NCBI GenBank assembly: GCA_963682025.1
Contig: OY821519.1
Location: 190,644,388-190,708,387 of the forward strand
Direction of reading: 5' to 3'
Length of the DNA: 64,000 bases
Origin: Cordilura impudica
Taxonomy: Eukaryota; Arthropoda; Insecta; Diptera; Scathophagidae
Under the pieces are notes generated by a model, which made no database searches, had not been told where the DNA came from, and was given only the letters and a program-made list of their open reading frames with translations. Shown here piece by piece: positions 11,276-23,250 of the stretch (its first letter is position 1; the number at the start of each line of letters is the position of its first letter). Position numbers and translations under genes: made by a program.

Positions 11276-12346
11276 GTATAATATCTGAAATAGTATAAAA
11301 GCTAGAGCCTTCAATATTTCTGCGAGTCTATAAATGACATACTAAATGAATATTTAATATCATATATCTGGACTCCTTTGATAGATAGTTAGAGCCTTAA
11401 ATCTTTGTGTGAGTCTAATGAATGTCAATGAGTGTACTTACAAAATTGGTATTAAAAAAAATCATTTGAGCCCGATCACAGGGGAGATGTGTAAACATCT
11501 GGTAATAAATAAAATGTAGAAAACAGCGATAGAAACGTTATTTCATATAATAATTTTTTCACCAAACAATCATAAGTCATACCGATTTGTCTTCATGGTC
11601 ACATCTTACGCGTAAGATGTGACTCTCACATGTACGCTGTTTTTGTGATTGTATTGTGAAATAGGAATTTTCCCCCCTGCGCGTATAGATGTTTACACAT
11701 CAATAAGTTTGCATCTAATTTCACTAACTCAGGAAACTATAAATATTCACTCATTAAGTTTAGCGCAAGTGTAGAGAAGACAATCGGCAACAACAAATTT
11801 TAAATTATAATTTTTTAAAATAATCCATCACAAAATTTTTTAACGTGATAATAACCACCGACTTTCAAAAATACATGTCGTTTTAAAAGATGTTTCAATA
11901 TCTTTTAAAGGACAACTCGATTAGAATAATAAATTAACAAGATTTTAAGATACACGCACTTATTGTAGAATACTTATTTCATTGATTTTTTTTTTAAGTT
12001 TTCACTTCTCACATATTTCAGGAAGTGCAAGAGTCGGAGGCGCACAATTTAAAATATTTTTTGTTTAGTACGATTAACTGTTCATGACCAATTTTGTCAA
12101 ATTAAAAGACGGTGAAACTGATTTTCTTCGTCGATTTCAAAGAACAGACGGTACATTTAGTATTGCTTCGATGGCAATTAGACAAAAACTTCTTATAGAT
12201 TAGGAAAGATAAGGTATATTGCTATATACTATACGTAGGTATATTTTTGGTTTGTAGCTAAGAAGTACTAAAGAAATTTGTTTAACGTAAATGGCAGAAA
12301 CGTAAGAAAAAATTGTCGATCTAGAACGACTATACGACCTCTCTAC

Positions 12347-13240
12347 CAGCGGTTCTTAAACCTATAGACCCCTTTATGTTAGAAATTTTCCTAAGGCACC
12401 CGCAACGCTGCGCCACCACGCTATCCCCCAGAACGGGTGACGCCTAAGCGTCACAGTATAGTAGGGCTTGTGCCCACTTAGTGCAGTGCTGTGATCTGTA
12501 CAATACAGTTTGTGCGAACCCGTAATTAGTATGCGCTAACTTGTTGCTTGGTATTCCCATTGTTTTCATATGATCGTCGATAAAACATATAAGCAATAAT
12601 GCAGTGTCTTTAAAAATGGAGAACTTATTTTTGCAACGAAATGGATTTCGTATCTATTCATACTCTGGTCTGGAAGAGGGTAAATAATTTTTAAAAGCTT
12701 TTTAGGTTTTTATATCTTCAATTAAATTCTGAATTTCTTCAAGAGACAGTTTTTGATCACAACTTTCTACAAATTCAAGAAGTGACGGAAATGATTCAAA
12801 AATTTCTTTTGCCTCTATTTTATTTTCGACCTTAAAATATTTATGTACCTTGTAAACAAAAATTTAGTTCATACAAGTAAGAATAAATGTCAGCCAAATA
12901 AGCTACCTTAGCTAGCCAAGAAAAGTAAAGAAAATGATCTTTTAAATAAAAATTTTCCCTCTCAATTCAATATAGTCGTACTTCATACTACAGGTCAAAA
13001 CTGCGATTAAATACCTTTTCGCGAGACAGCCAACGTACTTAAGCATGAAGAAGAAGATGTGTATGCCGACTTTCCATTTCTTAGTAGTAGACAAATTGGA
13101 AAAAATGAGAATTTAATGAACGCACCTTTGAAAATTTAACACAGTTACAATTCGTTTCAAGTAGTTCTTAAAATATATGATACTTTCTATGCGATAGTGG
13201 TTCTCGATACACGCAGCAATATGTCCAAATTGCATTCCAT
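12347..13240 (-). pseudogene. hAT transposase fragment (ZBED5/GTF2IRD2-like group)
   Basis: Minus-strand translation near 13,230-12,850 gives, across stops, CCVYREPL, VRSLNSHFFQF, then LLLHAxVRWLSREKVFNRSF and FSWLAKVAYLADIYSYLYELN. This is the LLFHTEVRWLSRGKVLxR...KLAYLADIFxxLNELN core of hAT transposases of the ZBED5/GTF2IRD2-like group, with the catalytic region partly kept. Stops replace at least two codons of the core. CAGCGGTTCTTAAACC at 12,347 is a typical hAT end and lies on the C-terminal side of the gene, as expected. The N-terminal half and the opposite end are missing. Confidence 0.7.
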
Positions 13241-13523
13241 TATTGATGTGTAAACATCTATACGCTCAGGGGCCTAAAAATCTATTTCACAATACAATCA
13301 CAAAAAGAGCGTGAGAAGTATGAGTGTATTGGTGCAAAGATTATGGTATAAAATTATTTCAGCTAATTTAACAACCTCTGCTATAACAACGGTAAAAATT
13401 TCACTATATAATCATTCAACAACCCCACAAGTATAACGCTATTATTAATTTAAAAATTATTTCAGCTAATTCAACAACCCCAACTATAACAACCAGTTGA
13501 AATAATAAATAATAATAAATGTG

Positions 13524-13565
13524 CCCCTCATGATGTTGCCAAATAGCAACGAAACGTTGGGTGTA
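13524..13565 (+). ncRNA. Hammerhead-ribozyme-like motif (orphan Penelope tail)
   Basis: Order of parts: CCC (stem I), CTCATGA (core; consensus CTGANGA, so one core base is changed), one extra T, GTTGC/GCAAC (perfect 5-bp stem II), GAAA, CGTT, then GGG pairing with the CCC. The layout with a two-base-pair stem III is that of hammerheads carried by Penelope-like elements. The following ATAAAA...TTTTATTTGCA resembles the sequence after the motifs at 29,131 and 55,211. The changed core base suggests a dead copy. Confidence 0.55.
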
Positions 13566-13805
13566 TAGATGAAATAAAAAGTAGTTTTATTTGCATCAAA
13601 AACCAATTATCAGTAAGCTCGAATAAACATACATATACTCACAAAATTAGAAACTGATCAGAAAACAAAGAAACCATAAAATAATTTTTATATTAGCTGA
13701 ACCCCTGCAGTTGTTTGCTATAAGTGATAAATATTTTAAGCTTTCTGCTTGATTTTAATTGATGTGTAAATAGATGATTACACATCTTCCCTGTGATCGG
13801 ATTCA

Positions 13806-14600
13806 CATATTTTTATACTCTATACCACTATGTGCGATGGGTATAATGACTTTGTGCTGCTGTTTGTAAGTACCAAAAATAGTTGACCTAGACCCATCTT
13901 TTATTATACCGATCAACTCAGAATCACTTTCTGAGTCGATTTATCGATGTCCGCCCGTCCGTCTGTGTGTCCATGTAAACCTTGTAATCAAACTACAGGT
14001 CGCAAATATGAATACATTTTGATGAAATTTGATATATAAGCTTCCATCAGCCATGGGATGAACGCTATTGAAATTGGTGAGAATCGGTCCATGTTCAGGC
14101 CTAGTCCCCATACAAATGACCTCTATGAAATCGACATAAATTGCTATAAGATCCAAATTATCATATAGATCTCAGTCAAATTGGGTTCGTATGTGTTTAT
14201 TATATCCATTAATCAGTAGTCCAAAAATAATCCCTATAGGAAAATTCTTAGTCATAGGCCCCATATGGAGCTGCTTCCCGATCTTCACTTAAATCTATCA
14301 AAAAACAAAAATATTGCACAGATTTTTCTCAAATTTGGTTTGTACATATTTTTTCAAAGTATAAGTGACTTTACCAAATATGGTCGGTCCATTTTTAGAC
14401 CTAGTCCCCATATAAATATAGTATCCGATATGAACTTTTTCTTATCTGCAGCGAAAAAAAATTTATAAAAATGCCACTCAAATTTGGTTTATACTTATTT
14501 GCTATATGCAATTAGTTGGACCGAAGAGATAGGGTCTCTAAACTCTGGTATAGGGTATCATATAGTCGGGCTAGACCGACTATAATTTTCTTACTTGTTA
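13806..14600 (-). repeat. Mini-me/INE-1-like repeat, copy 1
   Basis: Full-length copy in reverse: CTATACCACTATG at 13,824, the TCCGCCCGTCCGTCTG microsatellite at 13,950, and a palindromic head TATAGTCGGGCTAGACCGAC near 14,570 followed by TTTTCTTACTTGTT. Layout and microsatellite match mini-me/INE-1 elements of flies, which are non-autonomous and Helentron related. All reading frames over it recur as similar peptides in every copy and are not genes. Confidence 0.75.
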
Positions 14601-14860
14601 AAATTATTGCTTTAGCAGCTGGAAGGATAAAATTTTTTGATAGATGTACTTATATACATACATATGGCTTCTCTATTATTACTACCTTTGTCGGTTTTTT
14701 GAAACAATCTTTTTCTTGTTTGTAGTTTCGTTTTAAAATATTCAATCGGCTTCTTCACATAACCCTTGATGCTAAATGTAGATGATTCTACATGCCAATA
14801 ATATGAAATATATATTTTTTATCATTAATTTATCATTGTTTAAGAATCGATGCTCTATAC

Positions 14861-15377
14861 CAGGAGTGCTCAAAACTTTCTTATAGAAGTACAAACACCA
14901 ACATATATAAAGAAAATATTTTTTTAATTTTTTTTCACACATGTACACTGAAAATAAAATGAAAAATGTTATCTGAATATGACATGATATTTTAGGTTAG
15001 TCTGAATAATTTGAAAGCATATTAAATATGTATTATGCTTCAGCCTTGAAGTTGTAAGTAAAAAAAAATCACTTTCCCCTTTACACAGATTTTTTCATGT
15101 GTTTTTTAATTCACAGCTACGAACTATTTTTTAAATGGAATCATACAAGACAAAAACAAATTTACATTGAATATCTCTGTCGCTACGAAAGTGATTTTGG
15201 TTTGCGCTTTGGTTTAAGGAACAAAAAGCAATAAAAAACGAAAAAGACAAAATTATTTGAGAAGTTTGTATTGTTTATTGCAGAGTGCTTTGCATGTGTA
15301 TTAGAATGCACTGCGTATGCCTTAGTACTTTTACAAAAACAAATGTGCATCAATCGCATATGGCTTGGGCACCTCTG
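14861..15377. mobile_element. hAT-type MITE with perfect 8-bp target duplication
   Basis: The termini are CAGGAGTGCTCAAAAC on the left and, read inward, CAGAGGTGCCCAAGCC on the right, a standard hAT end. CTCTATAC flanks the element exactly on both sides (14,853-14,860 and 15,378-15,385). Length is 517 bp with no coding capacity. The duplicated CTCTATAC belongs to a mini-me-like repeat that continues at 15,386, so the MITE jumped into that repeat. It would need transposase from a related hAT. Confidence 0.85.
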
Positions 15378-16050
15378 CTCTATACCATAGGAGAAAGTGT
15401 CATAGGTCCAACTAATTTTATTAGAGAATTACCAAAAAACCATATATGTGTGGCATTGTTAAATATTTGCTGTCTGTCAATATATAAAAGTTCATATCGG
15501 ACGCTATTTTTATATGGCGACTAGGTCAAAATATGGACCGATCATAACCATATATATTTTACGAAAACAAATACAAACCAAATATGAGCAAAATCTGGGC
15601 CATATTTTTGATTTTTGATATATTTAAGTGAAGATCGGGAAGCAAGTTTGTATAACGGATATGACGAAGAATGGTCCTATGGGGTTTATTTTTTGACTAC
15701 TGTTTAATAGGTCTAATAGACACACACAAATCATGTTTGACAAAAATCTATGTGATAATTTGGATCTTATGGCAATTTTGGGCGATCTCATAGAGGTTAT
15801 ACGAATGGGGACTAGGTCTGAACACATGCACCGATTTTCAGCAATTTCAGTAGCGAGCATCATATAGCCGACAAGAGCTTATAGACCAAATTTCGTTAAA
15901 ATATATTTGATTACAAGTTTAAATGGACACACAAACAGACATACGGACAGACAGACAGATGGACGAACGGAAATCATTAGATCGACTCAGAAACAGATTC
16001 TGGTCCGATCGGTATAATTAAATGTGGGTATAGGTAAGTATTTTTTGCAC
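15378..16050 (+). repeat. Mini-me/INE-1-like repeat, copy 2 (diverged)
   Basis: Starts just before the hAT MITE and continues with CATAGGAGAAAGTGTC. It keeps the TTTAAGTGAAGATCGGGAAGC block (15,624), GGGGACTAGGTCTGAAC (15,808), ATGGACACACAAACAGAC and a diverged GGAC/GACA microsatellite (15,925-15,970), then GATCGGTATAATT. The palindromic head is not seen. It is more diverged than copies at 25,186 or 42,428. Confidence 0.65.
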
Positions 16051-17334
16051 TTGCAAACATCAGCACAATCTCATTAGTTGTTATTTTGATCAAAAATAAA
16101 TTTTTGGTTTTGGGTCACTTTTCATTTTGTTTTTGAGCATTTTAGTGTTTATTTATTAATTTTTCTTGGGTATTTTGGGTATTATTCATTTGAGCGATTT
16201 TTCATTTTTATTTTAGTTTAACAGTGTATAATCCCTTTTATCCACACAACTGGCATTTTACATTCTCTTAAAAGTAAAACTAATAAAAAAAACTCTCTTA
16301 TGTAAAAATTTTGCAACCCTCAACCGAAAAACTGTTTAGTACTAATAACATTTACCTCTTAAATTAAAAATAAAATGGATAAGCATCACGGCCAAAATGT
16401 TTGAAATCCACAAAATTCATGAATGAAGTTTGCAGCAAACAACTTGTTAAGCAACCAAACAAAATCTAACATGCTTTTGAAACTAGTGTATGTATGTTTG
16501 CGTACACGTAGAGTTTCAAAATGGTTCGCGCCATTTACAAAACCCAGCAAAAATTTCGTAATAGCAGCTCATTGATTTTTGCATTACCAATAATGACCTA
16601 CCACTGCCCACTGCATTACTGCTGAAGTGAAAATAAGGCGTTACTAATAATGTGTTATACAGCTACTTATATTTCATGCCAGCGCCTTGCATACTGCATT
16701 ACTTTCAAAGTGAAAATAATGAGTTCCTAGGCAACTAGTTACCTCCAATGACATCCCCGTGTTAAAATAATGAGCTTATCAGGCAAACTTCAACCAGTTA
16801 CATCTCATTCTAAAACCCATTATTTGGTAATGTTTGTTTTTCCTGGGAATGAATAAAAAATGTATACTTAAGATTTTTGTTTTTATCATACTAGATACAA
16901 CAATTGACTATTTTACTAAATATTTAGCTAATGTAACCATCACGCACCATCACCATCAGGTAGTAGAAGGCCAAAACTGTGATACGTAGTGTTAGGAAAA
17001 TTTTTACTGTGATATTTTTAGTTCTTAATTTTTATTTGCAATTATTTTTTATAATAAATATGTGTTTTATATCGTGTTATATGTACTGTGTAAAACAATT
17101 CTTATTTTTGAAAATTAAGTGCAAAGTTTGACAAAAAATTATTTAATTAATAAAATATAATCCGAAACTATATATAATGCGAAACGTTAGATGATGAAAA
17201 TTAAATAAATGCTTTTCATTTAAAATTGAAAAGTACATGAGACTTAAATTCAGAAGGAGGTCGACATATATATATATATATGAAATATAATATTAATATT
17301 AATATTAAATTAATATTAATATAATATTAATATT
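16051..17334. other. Non-coding AT-rich stretch
   Basis: No gene seen. It contains repeated words such as GAAAATAATGAG and AATAATG between 16,560 and 16,830, and a TA run with TAATAT repeats at 17,265-17,335. GCGAAACGTTAG at 17,180 resembles part of a hammerhead but lacks the core and stems. Confidence 0.4.
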
Positions 17335-17620
17335 TGAAAGGTATTTATTTCACTTTAGCTGTTCACTAGATTTACAGATTTATAATTTTTTCTTTATTTT
17401 GAGTAAATTGCATTTAAAGTTGCTACTAACGCATACATAAAATTGCACATGTGCTATATGTGTATTTATTAAATTTGTTAATATGTTTGTTAATGGGTTT
17501 GTTTTCTTCATTCACAATAATAATAAACCAAAATAGTGTTCGTTTGTGAATTGGATAAGTTAAAAAATAAAAATAAATATTGCACTAGACTTTCGAGTGC
17601 TGGAATCAGATAGTTTTAAT
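17335..17620 (+). repeat. Dispersed repeat family C, copy 1
   Basis: Shares AAAGGTATTT, TTTACAGATTT, AGTAAATTGCATTTAAAGTT, GCTACTAAC, TTCACAATAATAATAAACCA and a tail with TTCGAGTGCTGGAATC with 36,841-37,175, and more weakly with 18,470-18,815. About 0.3 kb, no coding capacity, class unknown. Confidence 0.55.
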
Positions 17621-17669
17621 TAAACAGAAAACACATTATTTTTTCTTTACATTATATTTTTATTGATAT

Positions 17670-18235
17670 GTAATCTTTGATGTCTCCAGCCCAAAATCTA
17701 CACCAAAGAGTGATACTTGGTGACAATTTTGAAGAAGCCATAAAGGTGAAAGTGTGCTTCATCGCCTTATTAGAAAAATCAGCATCCACTTGCTAGTGTT
17801 CAATAATCCGTTCAATCAAATATCTTCACTATGGATAGTCATTGGGATCCAGTTCTCCTGTCAATTTAATTTTTTTTTTGCGTGGAGACTAGAACTTCAG
17901 TGAGAATATGTTGTAGACAGCATATGGAAGTTTGTAATACTTATCCAGAATGCCGAATTGATGTTTATGGACTTTCACCAACACTTTTACGCATGGCTTC
18001 GATATTGACATTCGAAAGGCTTCTTCTTGGACCACAGGGTGTTTAGCATTACCAAATGATCCAGTCTTCCTCAATTTTTCAATTTTTCTCTGCACGGGTT
18101 ACATCAATGGTCGGATTATATTTTGTACGAAATTTTCGAACTGTAGCCGTTAAACTTTCATTAATTTCTAAATATTGTGTAACAATGTAAACGCGTTGCT
18201 CAATCATGTAAATCTCATTTTGACTAACCCTAAAC
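17670..18235 (-). pseudogene. IS630/Tc1-type transposase remnant with N-terminal HTH
   Basis: Minus-strand translation from 18,230 gives IEQRVYIVTQYLEINESLTA and VRKFRTKYNPT (helix-turn-helix start), then EKIEKLRKTGSFGNAKHPVV, VHKHQFGILDKYYKLPYAVY, KLTGELDPNDY, IIEHxQVDADFSNKAM (where the family has an acidic catalytic residue soon after) and ITLWCRFWAGDI. The order follows Tc3-like transposases of insects whose N-terminus is a DUF4817-type HTH. The open part is 17,889-18,095. Stops and base changes remove function, and the C-terminal third is absent. Confidence 0.7.
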
Positions 18236-18469
18236 TTTCAGCTGTCAAACTGTCTTTTTCTTTTGCCTGCCAAAAATTTTTTTTTAATTTGTTTGCTTTT
18301 TTTAATAAATTGTTAAATGTATGTAATTAAAATTAGTTCTATAAGTATTTTAAGTCATATTGTATGACTGTTTTATCAATTTCATACTGTAATATGAGAC
18401 ATAATTCTTGGGTATGAAACATTAAATAAAAATAAAAATAAATAAATAAATAAATCAATAATATATATG
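18236..18469. repeat. AT-rich spacer with AAATA microsatellite
   Basis: Holds an (AAATA)n-type run at about 18,420-18,455. Nothing else is seen. Confidence 0.5.
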
Positions 18470-18815
18470 GGTAAGGCGATTTTTGTTGACATATTTGAGA
18501 CATTAAATTACCAACCGATTTTGACAAAAAATATCGCATTTGAAAGGTATTTCTATTTGCAGATGTACACCATATTTACAGATTTGTACCATGTGGTATA
18601 CTTTTTTGTATAAAATTCCATTAAAGTTGCCAGTAACATCTACGTAAAACACATATTTAAGCTTCAAGTAAAAAACTATACAATGATATGTGAGTGTTTA
18701 TTAAATTTGTATTGATTTGTGAATCGGATAAAATTGATAAAATAACACTCCTGAAACTGGCACCAGACTATACCTTTGTTGAGATTTTTGGTGCACTGAA
18801 TCTGAGTTAATAAAA
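18470..18815 (+). repeat. Dispersed repeat family C, copy 2 (diverged)
   Basis: Begins with AAGGCGATTTTTGTTGACAT like the start of the copy at 36,841, then CATTTGAAAGGTATTTCTAT, a TTTACAGATTT block, ATTAAAGTTGCC and a shifted tail with GTGCACTGAATCTG. Diverged but collinear with the other copies. Confidence 0.5.
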
Positions 18816-19025
18816 TCTTCATCATATAAGGTATTCGGTTGTTATATTTATTTAAAGCATCTGACAGTACTACTTTTCGCCACCAATAAACTTTTTGAAT
18901 TTTTTTCAGTATTCTTATTTGTTCCCCACCAAATCATTCGTTGAAATTACTTATTTTGGCATCCTCGTAACACATACGAAAATTTCATCCTTCTAGCTAT
19001 ATTAATTTTAATTTCATATTTAAAC

Positions 19026-19085
19026 AACTAAGAAAATTATAGTCGGTCTAGATGGGATTTTTATTAATTTTTTCGGCTGCAGATA
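19026..19085 (+). repeat. Mini-me-like repeat, copy 3, left part
   Basis: ACAACTAAGAAAATTATAGTC followed by GGTCTAGA and, after an internal deletion of about 0.1 kb, TTATTAATTTTTTCGGCTGC. It is cut at 19,085 by the CACACAG element; the same repeat resumes at 23,975 with CGAAAAAGTTCATATTGG, joining exactly as in unbroken copies. Confidence 0.8.
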
Positions 19086-20169
19086 CACACAGAAAAAGGA
19101 TTGGTTGGAATTATGTTACCATTAAAAAAATTTATTTGGGAAATAAGAATTTACATTATAATTTATAAATATTTTAAAATGTACTACATTTTCTTTAATA
19201 TCTACCATACGAATATAGTTCTCATAATTTTAATGCCCCTTTAATAGAAAAATAAGTCCCATCTACTGATCAAAGATTTTATAGAACTTATTAAACCAAT
19301 TCGATTGAGAGAACTAAGTTAAATACATCATAATATGCTACAATACTAAATATTGATGATTGCAACAACAGTTTCGATTATAACAACATATATTAAATCA
19401 AAAAAATGTTAACAGATATTACAACAAATTGTTGGTATATAAGATGCAAACAAATTTGTTTATAGAATTATTTTTCAGTTATAACAAACGAAAAATTAAA
19501 TTTTTACTGCTTTTGGTGTATTTAACCGAATGATATATAAGTGAAACAAATACTGGTGTTAATGTAAGAAATATATAAATTTATTAGTAACCCAATCGAA
19601 TGTTTGGATTTAATGTCATTGTTGAAAAATTCAAATCTGAAAAAAATATAAAACTTTATATCATAAAATTTATTGTTAAATAATTGTGTGAAAAATAATA
19701 ATTATTAATTAAAAAAAAATTGTTTTGAAAAAAGTGGACATCAAGATTTGTACTACGGATAAACACGAACGGTAAGTTAAAAATAAATGTAAAATTTTAT
19801 GTGGAACGTGCGTGTAAAAAGACTTAGACATATTTTTTTTAATTGATAAAAAAATATATATTAATATAAAATATTATGAAAAGAAACATCTGTAGCGATT
19901 CAAAGCAATTTTGCATAAATTAAAAACAACATAAATAAATATAATACCAAACTACGGAAGTACGAGTGTACTGTAGAGTTGTGTATTTAAAATTCATTTT
20001 TCTAAGTTCTCCCGATGTTTTGGAAAATAAAAAATATAATATTGGACAATACATAAGCCCGTGACCAAATTGAACATTTATCCTGAGGTCCTACAATAAG
20101 CATTTGTATGCAAACTATAAAATAACATTATGTTATATTTGCTAAAATTTCTGAATCTCCCCTGATGAT

Positions 20170-20425
20170 TTGGGAAAGAAACTACATACTAATAGATCCC
20201 TCATGAACCCTCGAACAAATATTGTTCGTCCTATGGCCGATAAAAGCTTATATATCAAATTACTGCTAAATATATTAACACTCGCGCCATGTTTTGATTT
20301 CAAGGTTTACATGGACACACAGGCGGACGGGCAGACGGACGGACATAGCTAAACTGACTTAGATAGTGATTCTGATTCCATAATAAAAGACTGGTTTTGG
20401 TCAAACATTTTTGATAGTGACAAAC
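20170..20425 (+). repeat. Mini-me-like repeat fragment inside the CACACAG element
   Basis: CCTATGGCCGATAAAAGC at 20,230, TTTACATGGACACAC at 20,305 and a GGCGGACGGGCAGACGGAC microsatellite near 20,323 are the right-hand half of the repeat. Its head is missing. Confidence 0.65.
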
Positions 20426-20699
20426 ATTAGCATTCGTATTGGTATTACTTTCATGGGGATGTGAAGATTGCAGAGTATCAGCAGTTATGACGAATCTTCA
20501 CGTATTCTATGCTAAGAGGTGGGGTAATCTGAATTTAAACACGTTCTGCATCATCATATCTTTATTTTATGAACTAAATTTGAACTAAAGGTTTTAATTC
20601 ATATTTTCTTACAATTTAGCTTCAAAAAAGTCAGTTGCTTTTCTTTTACTACATTATTTGTTCCCATCTGTCTACAATTTGAAAAGGCCAGAAGACAAA

Positions 20700-23250
20700 A
20701 ACTTTCAAAGCTTCGAAAACTGAGATCCAGGAAAAATTTGTGGTACATCATGATGTGAGTAGATTTTTTGTAATGTTGGTTATTTTTTTGAATTATTACA
20801 CAATCGATTCAATTATCTTCTGCTTAATAGACTTTCCAACAAGCTTGTGTTATGAAAGACTTTCAATAGAAGAAAAAGTTAATTTGCAGCCTAAAATAAT
20901 ATTTGTGGGAAAATTGGATGAATTGAAAGCACTCTGTAACACTCTGCGATAAGACATATTTTTTTGAAAAGTTTTTGGAAGCACTGAAAGCCTGTTTCTG
21001 CATTTTTATGGGGCTTAAGTTACTGTACCCAATGGAAAGCAAGCTTTTATGGAATTTTGTACAAAGGTACATTTTTAAAATTTTCACCCAATCAGATTTA
21101 TATAATACAAGTATTAAGAATATTTTTTATAAACTATTATATTTAATTTTCATCTAATTAACTTATTCAATAGTTGTTTAATTAACTTTATTGGCTATTT
21201 TAAACAAAAAAAAAATATCTTAAATTAAATGATAAATAATTACATTACTTATTTTAACAATGAATTGTATTTGCTGTAACAGATATTTTGATTCTAATAA
21301 TTTTTACCCAATAGACTTTAGAACTACTCATCGAAGTAAAGTAAGATTCAAATGTAATAATAATAGCTGTACCAGTACATTTTCATATTCATATGAATAC
21401 ATACATACCTACATACCTACAACATGTTAGAAACTATCATTTTATTCAAACTTGTACCCAAAATCGATTTAATGAAAACAATGATAGTACCAACTCCAGT
21501 TGAAGTTCTGACAATATAGTTAACAAGGAAATTTGAAAATAATTTTAGAAATTTTGACTGAAGAGAGTGATGACGTTAAAACATTAAATAAACTGTTTTA
21601 ATATTATGATATTCGTATAAATAATATTGTAAATAGTAAACAAAGTAATATGGAAGAAAATCAGGAACTTATTAAATCTGAATATTTGCTTTTAAAGTAG
21701 CTACACCTGCAGAATGTTTTAATAAAATTTGAAATGATCGATTCACGAAAAGAATTTCATTTTTCATATAAAAATGATAACAAAATTGCTAAAAGTATAA
21801 ATCATTTTTTTTCATAATTGTAGATCCCCAACAACTTTTTCAAAATCTTTTTACCCAAACAATTTATTTAAATAAATTTAAAATTATATGAAATGCATAA
21901 ATTCAGCACCTTCTTTTTGCAATATTATTCAAAACCGCTCATTTTGGTAACAAAAAATTAAAAATATCAACCCATAATGAAATATTAATACCCATAATGA
22001 TCTATTTCGATGATTTCGAAATTTGGAATCCATTGGGTTCCCATAGTGGGCAACAAAAAATTAGAGGCATATATATACAATTTTTAATTCTTCTAGAGCA
22101 TTAAAATTCCAAATTATCATTGATTTTTGGGAATGCTTTTTTTTACGGATGACCAAAAAAAAATTGGAAATAGAAATATATTCAAAAAATTTTTAAAAAC
22201 AACATTTTACAAATACAAGGAATTTCTGTAAATGGTCAATCTATAAAGTTAATTTCATGTACAGTTGGAGGAGACAATTTAGTAATAAATTCTATTCTCG
22301 GATTTGTTGAATCTTTTAATTCTTAATTTTTCTGTCGATTTTGTAAATGTAGCTCACAAGAATCAAAAGCTTGCGTTGATGATACCTAAAAGCTAAAAAG
22401 CAAAGAAAATTATGATATCGATTTACTCGAAAATCCAAACAGATTAAAATTCAGTTTTTAAGTCTTCAAAATTTTAACAAGGTTATAAATAACTGTGTTG
22501 ATATCATGTACGATATCTTAGAGGAGATATGGCATTATGATCTAATAACAATTTTAGAAACGTTAAAAACAATTATTCACATTAGAATTACCGAATAAAA
22601 TCTGTTGATCTTGTTTGATTTTGGGCCAAACAGCGTAAAACCACCACTTTTTGATTTTGATTTTGTTTAAATAAAAATAAATTTAAATTGACTGCATATG
22701 AGATGCTTTTAATAATTCAATATATACCTTTGTTAATTGGAGATTTAGTGATTGAATGTCTTGAATGGGAATTATTATTGAAACTTCGGGAAATCGTTCA
22801 TATATTGTATAAAAAATCAATATCATTTAAAATGCATAAATATTTAGAGTCTCTGATTGTAACTCATAATCAGTTATATATACAAATTTCAGGTGAACCT
22901 TTAAAACCAAAATTTCTTTTTTGATTCATTATCCTAACTTAATTGAAAAAATTGGTCCTCTTATAAATGTTAACTCCATACGCTTTGAAGGAGAACATAA
23001 AATTTTAAAAAATCCGCACACATTTCAAATAACGGAATCAATATCTAAAAATAATTAAATATAAAAAATCAAACGAAAACAGCCAGATTACTTTTAGATA
23101 ATGATTTCGATCTAAAAAATTCACTGGATCTACTTGCAAAGTTAGTATAAAAAATTGCAAGTTTTGTTTCAATGTAAAGGATATAAACCGGCCTAATGTT
23201 TAGAAATTACTTTTAAAAAAATCTATTGTAGTTTGTGCACATAAATGTCA
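20700..23250 (+). pseudogene. Decayed transposase-like protein of the CACACAG element
   Basis: Fragments in three frames read as one protein. A CCNRYFDSNNF zinc-finger-like start lies near 21,262. PIMIYFDDFEIWNPLGSHSG is at about 21,990, INGQSIKL...GDNLVINSILGFVESF at 22,230, FCRFCKCSSQESKAC at 22,333, NNCVDIMYDILEEIWHYDLI at 22,490, AYEMLL...LLIGDLVIEC at 22,691 and LIHYPNLIEKIGPL...IRFEGEHKILK at 22,930. I know this order from a large family of repeated, uncharacterised animal proteins (ants, cnidarians, fish) with YFDxxExxNPLGSH and CVDIMHDxxEG boxes. Its superfamily is not certain to me. More than ten stops make this copy dead. The upstream open piece at 20,740-20,952 may be its N-terminal region. 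Confidence 0.65.

Larger units (their letters stand above)
11472..13800. mobile_element. 2.3-kb inverted-repeat element holding a hAT fragment
   Basis: The outer ends form an inverted repeat: CCGATCACAGGGGAGATGTG from 11,472, and its partner ending at 13,800, 31 bp with about two mismatches. A second inverted pair lies inside: 11,640-11,702 and 13,250-13,313, both built around GATGTGTAAACATCTATACG followed by a CACAATACAATCACAAAAA block. The same block recurs at 42,122-42,300 and 42,390-42,427. Between the inner arms sit a hAT terminus (12,347) and hAT transposase remains. No clean target duplication is visible. It could be one hAT family with subterminal inverted repeats, or a non-autonomous element into which hAT debris fell. 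Confidence 0.55.

Noticed and set aside
17180..17200. Fourth hammerhead, because of GCGAAACGTTAG
   Set aside because: No CTGANGA core, no stem I partner and no stem II before GAAA.
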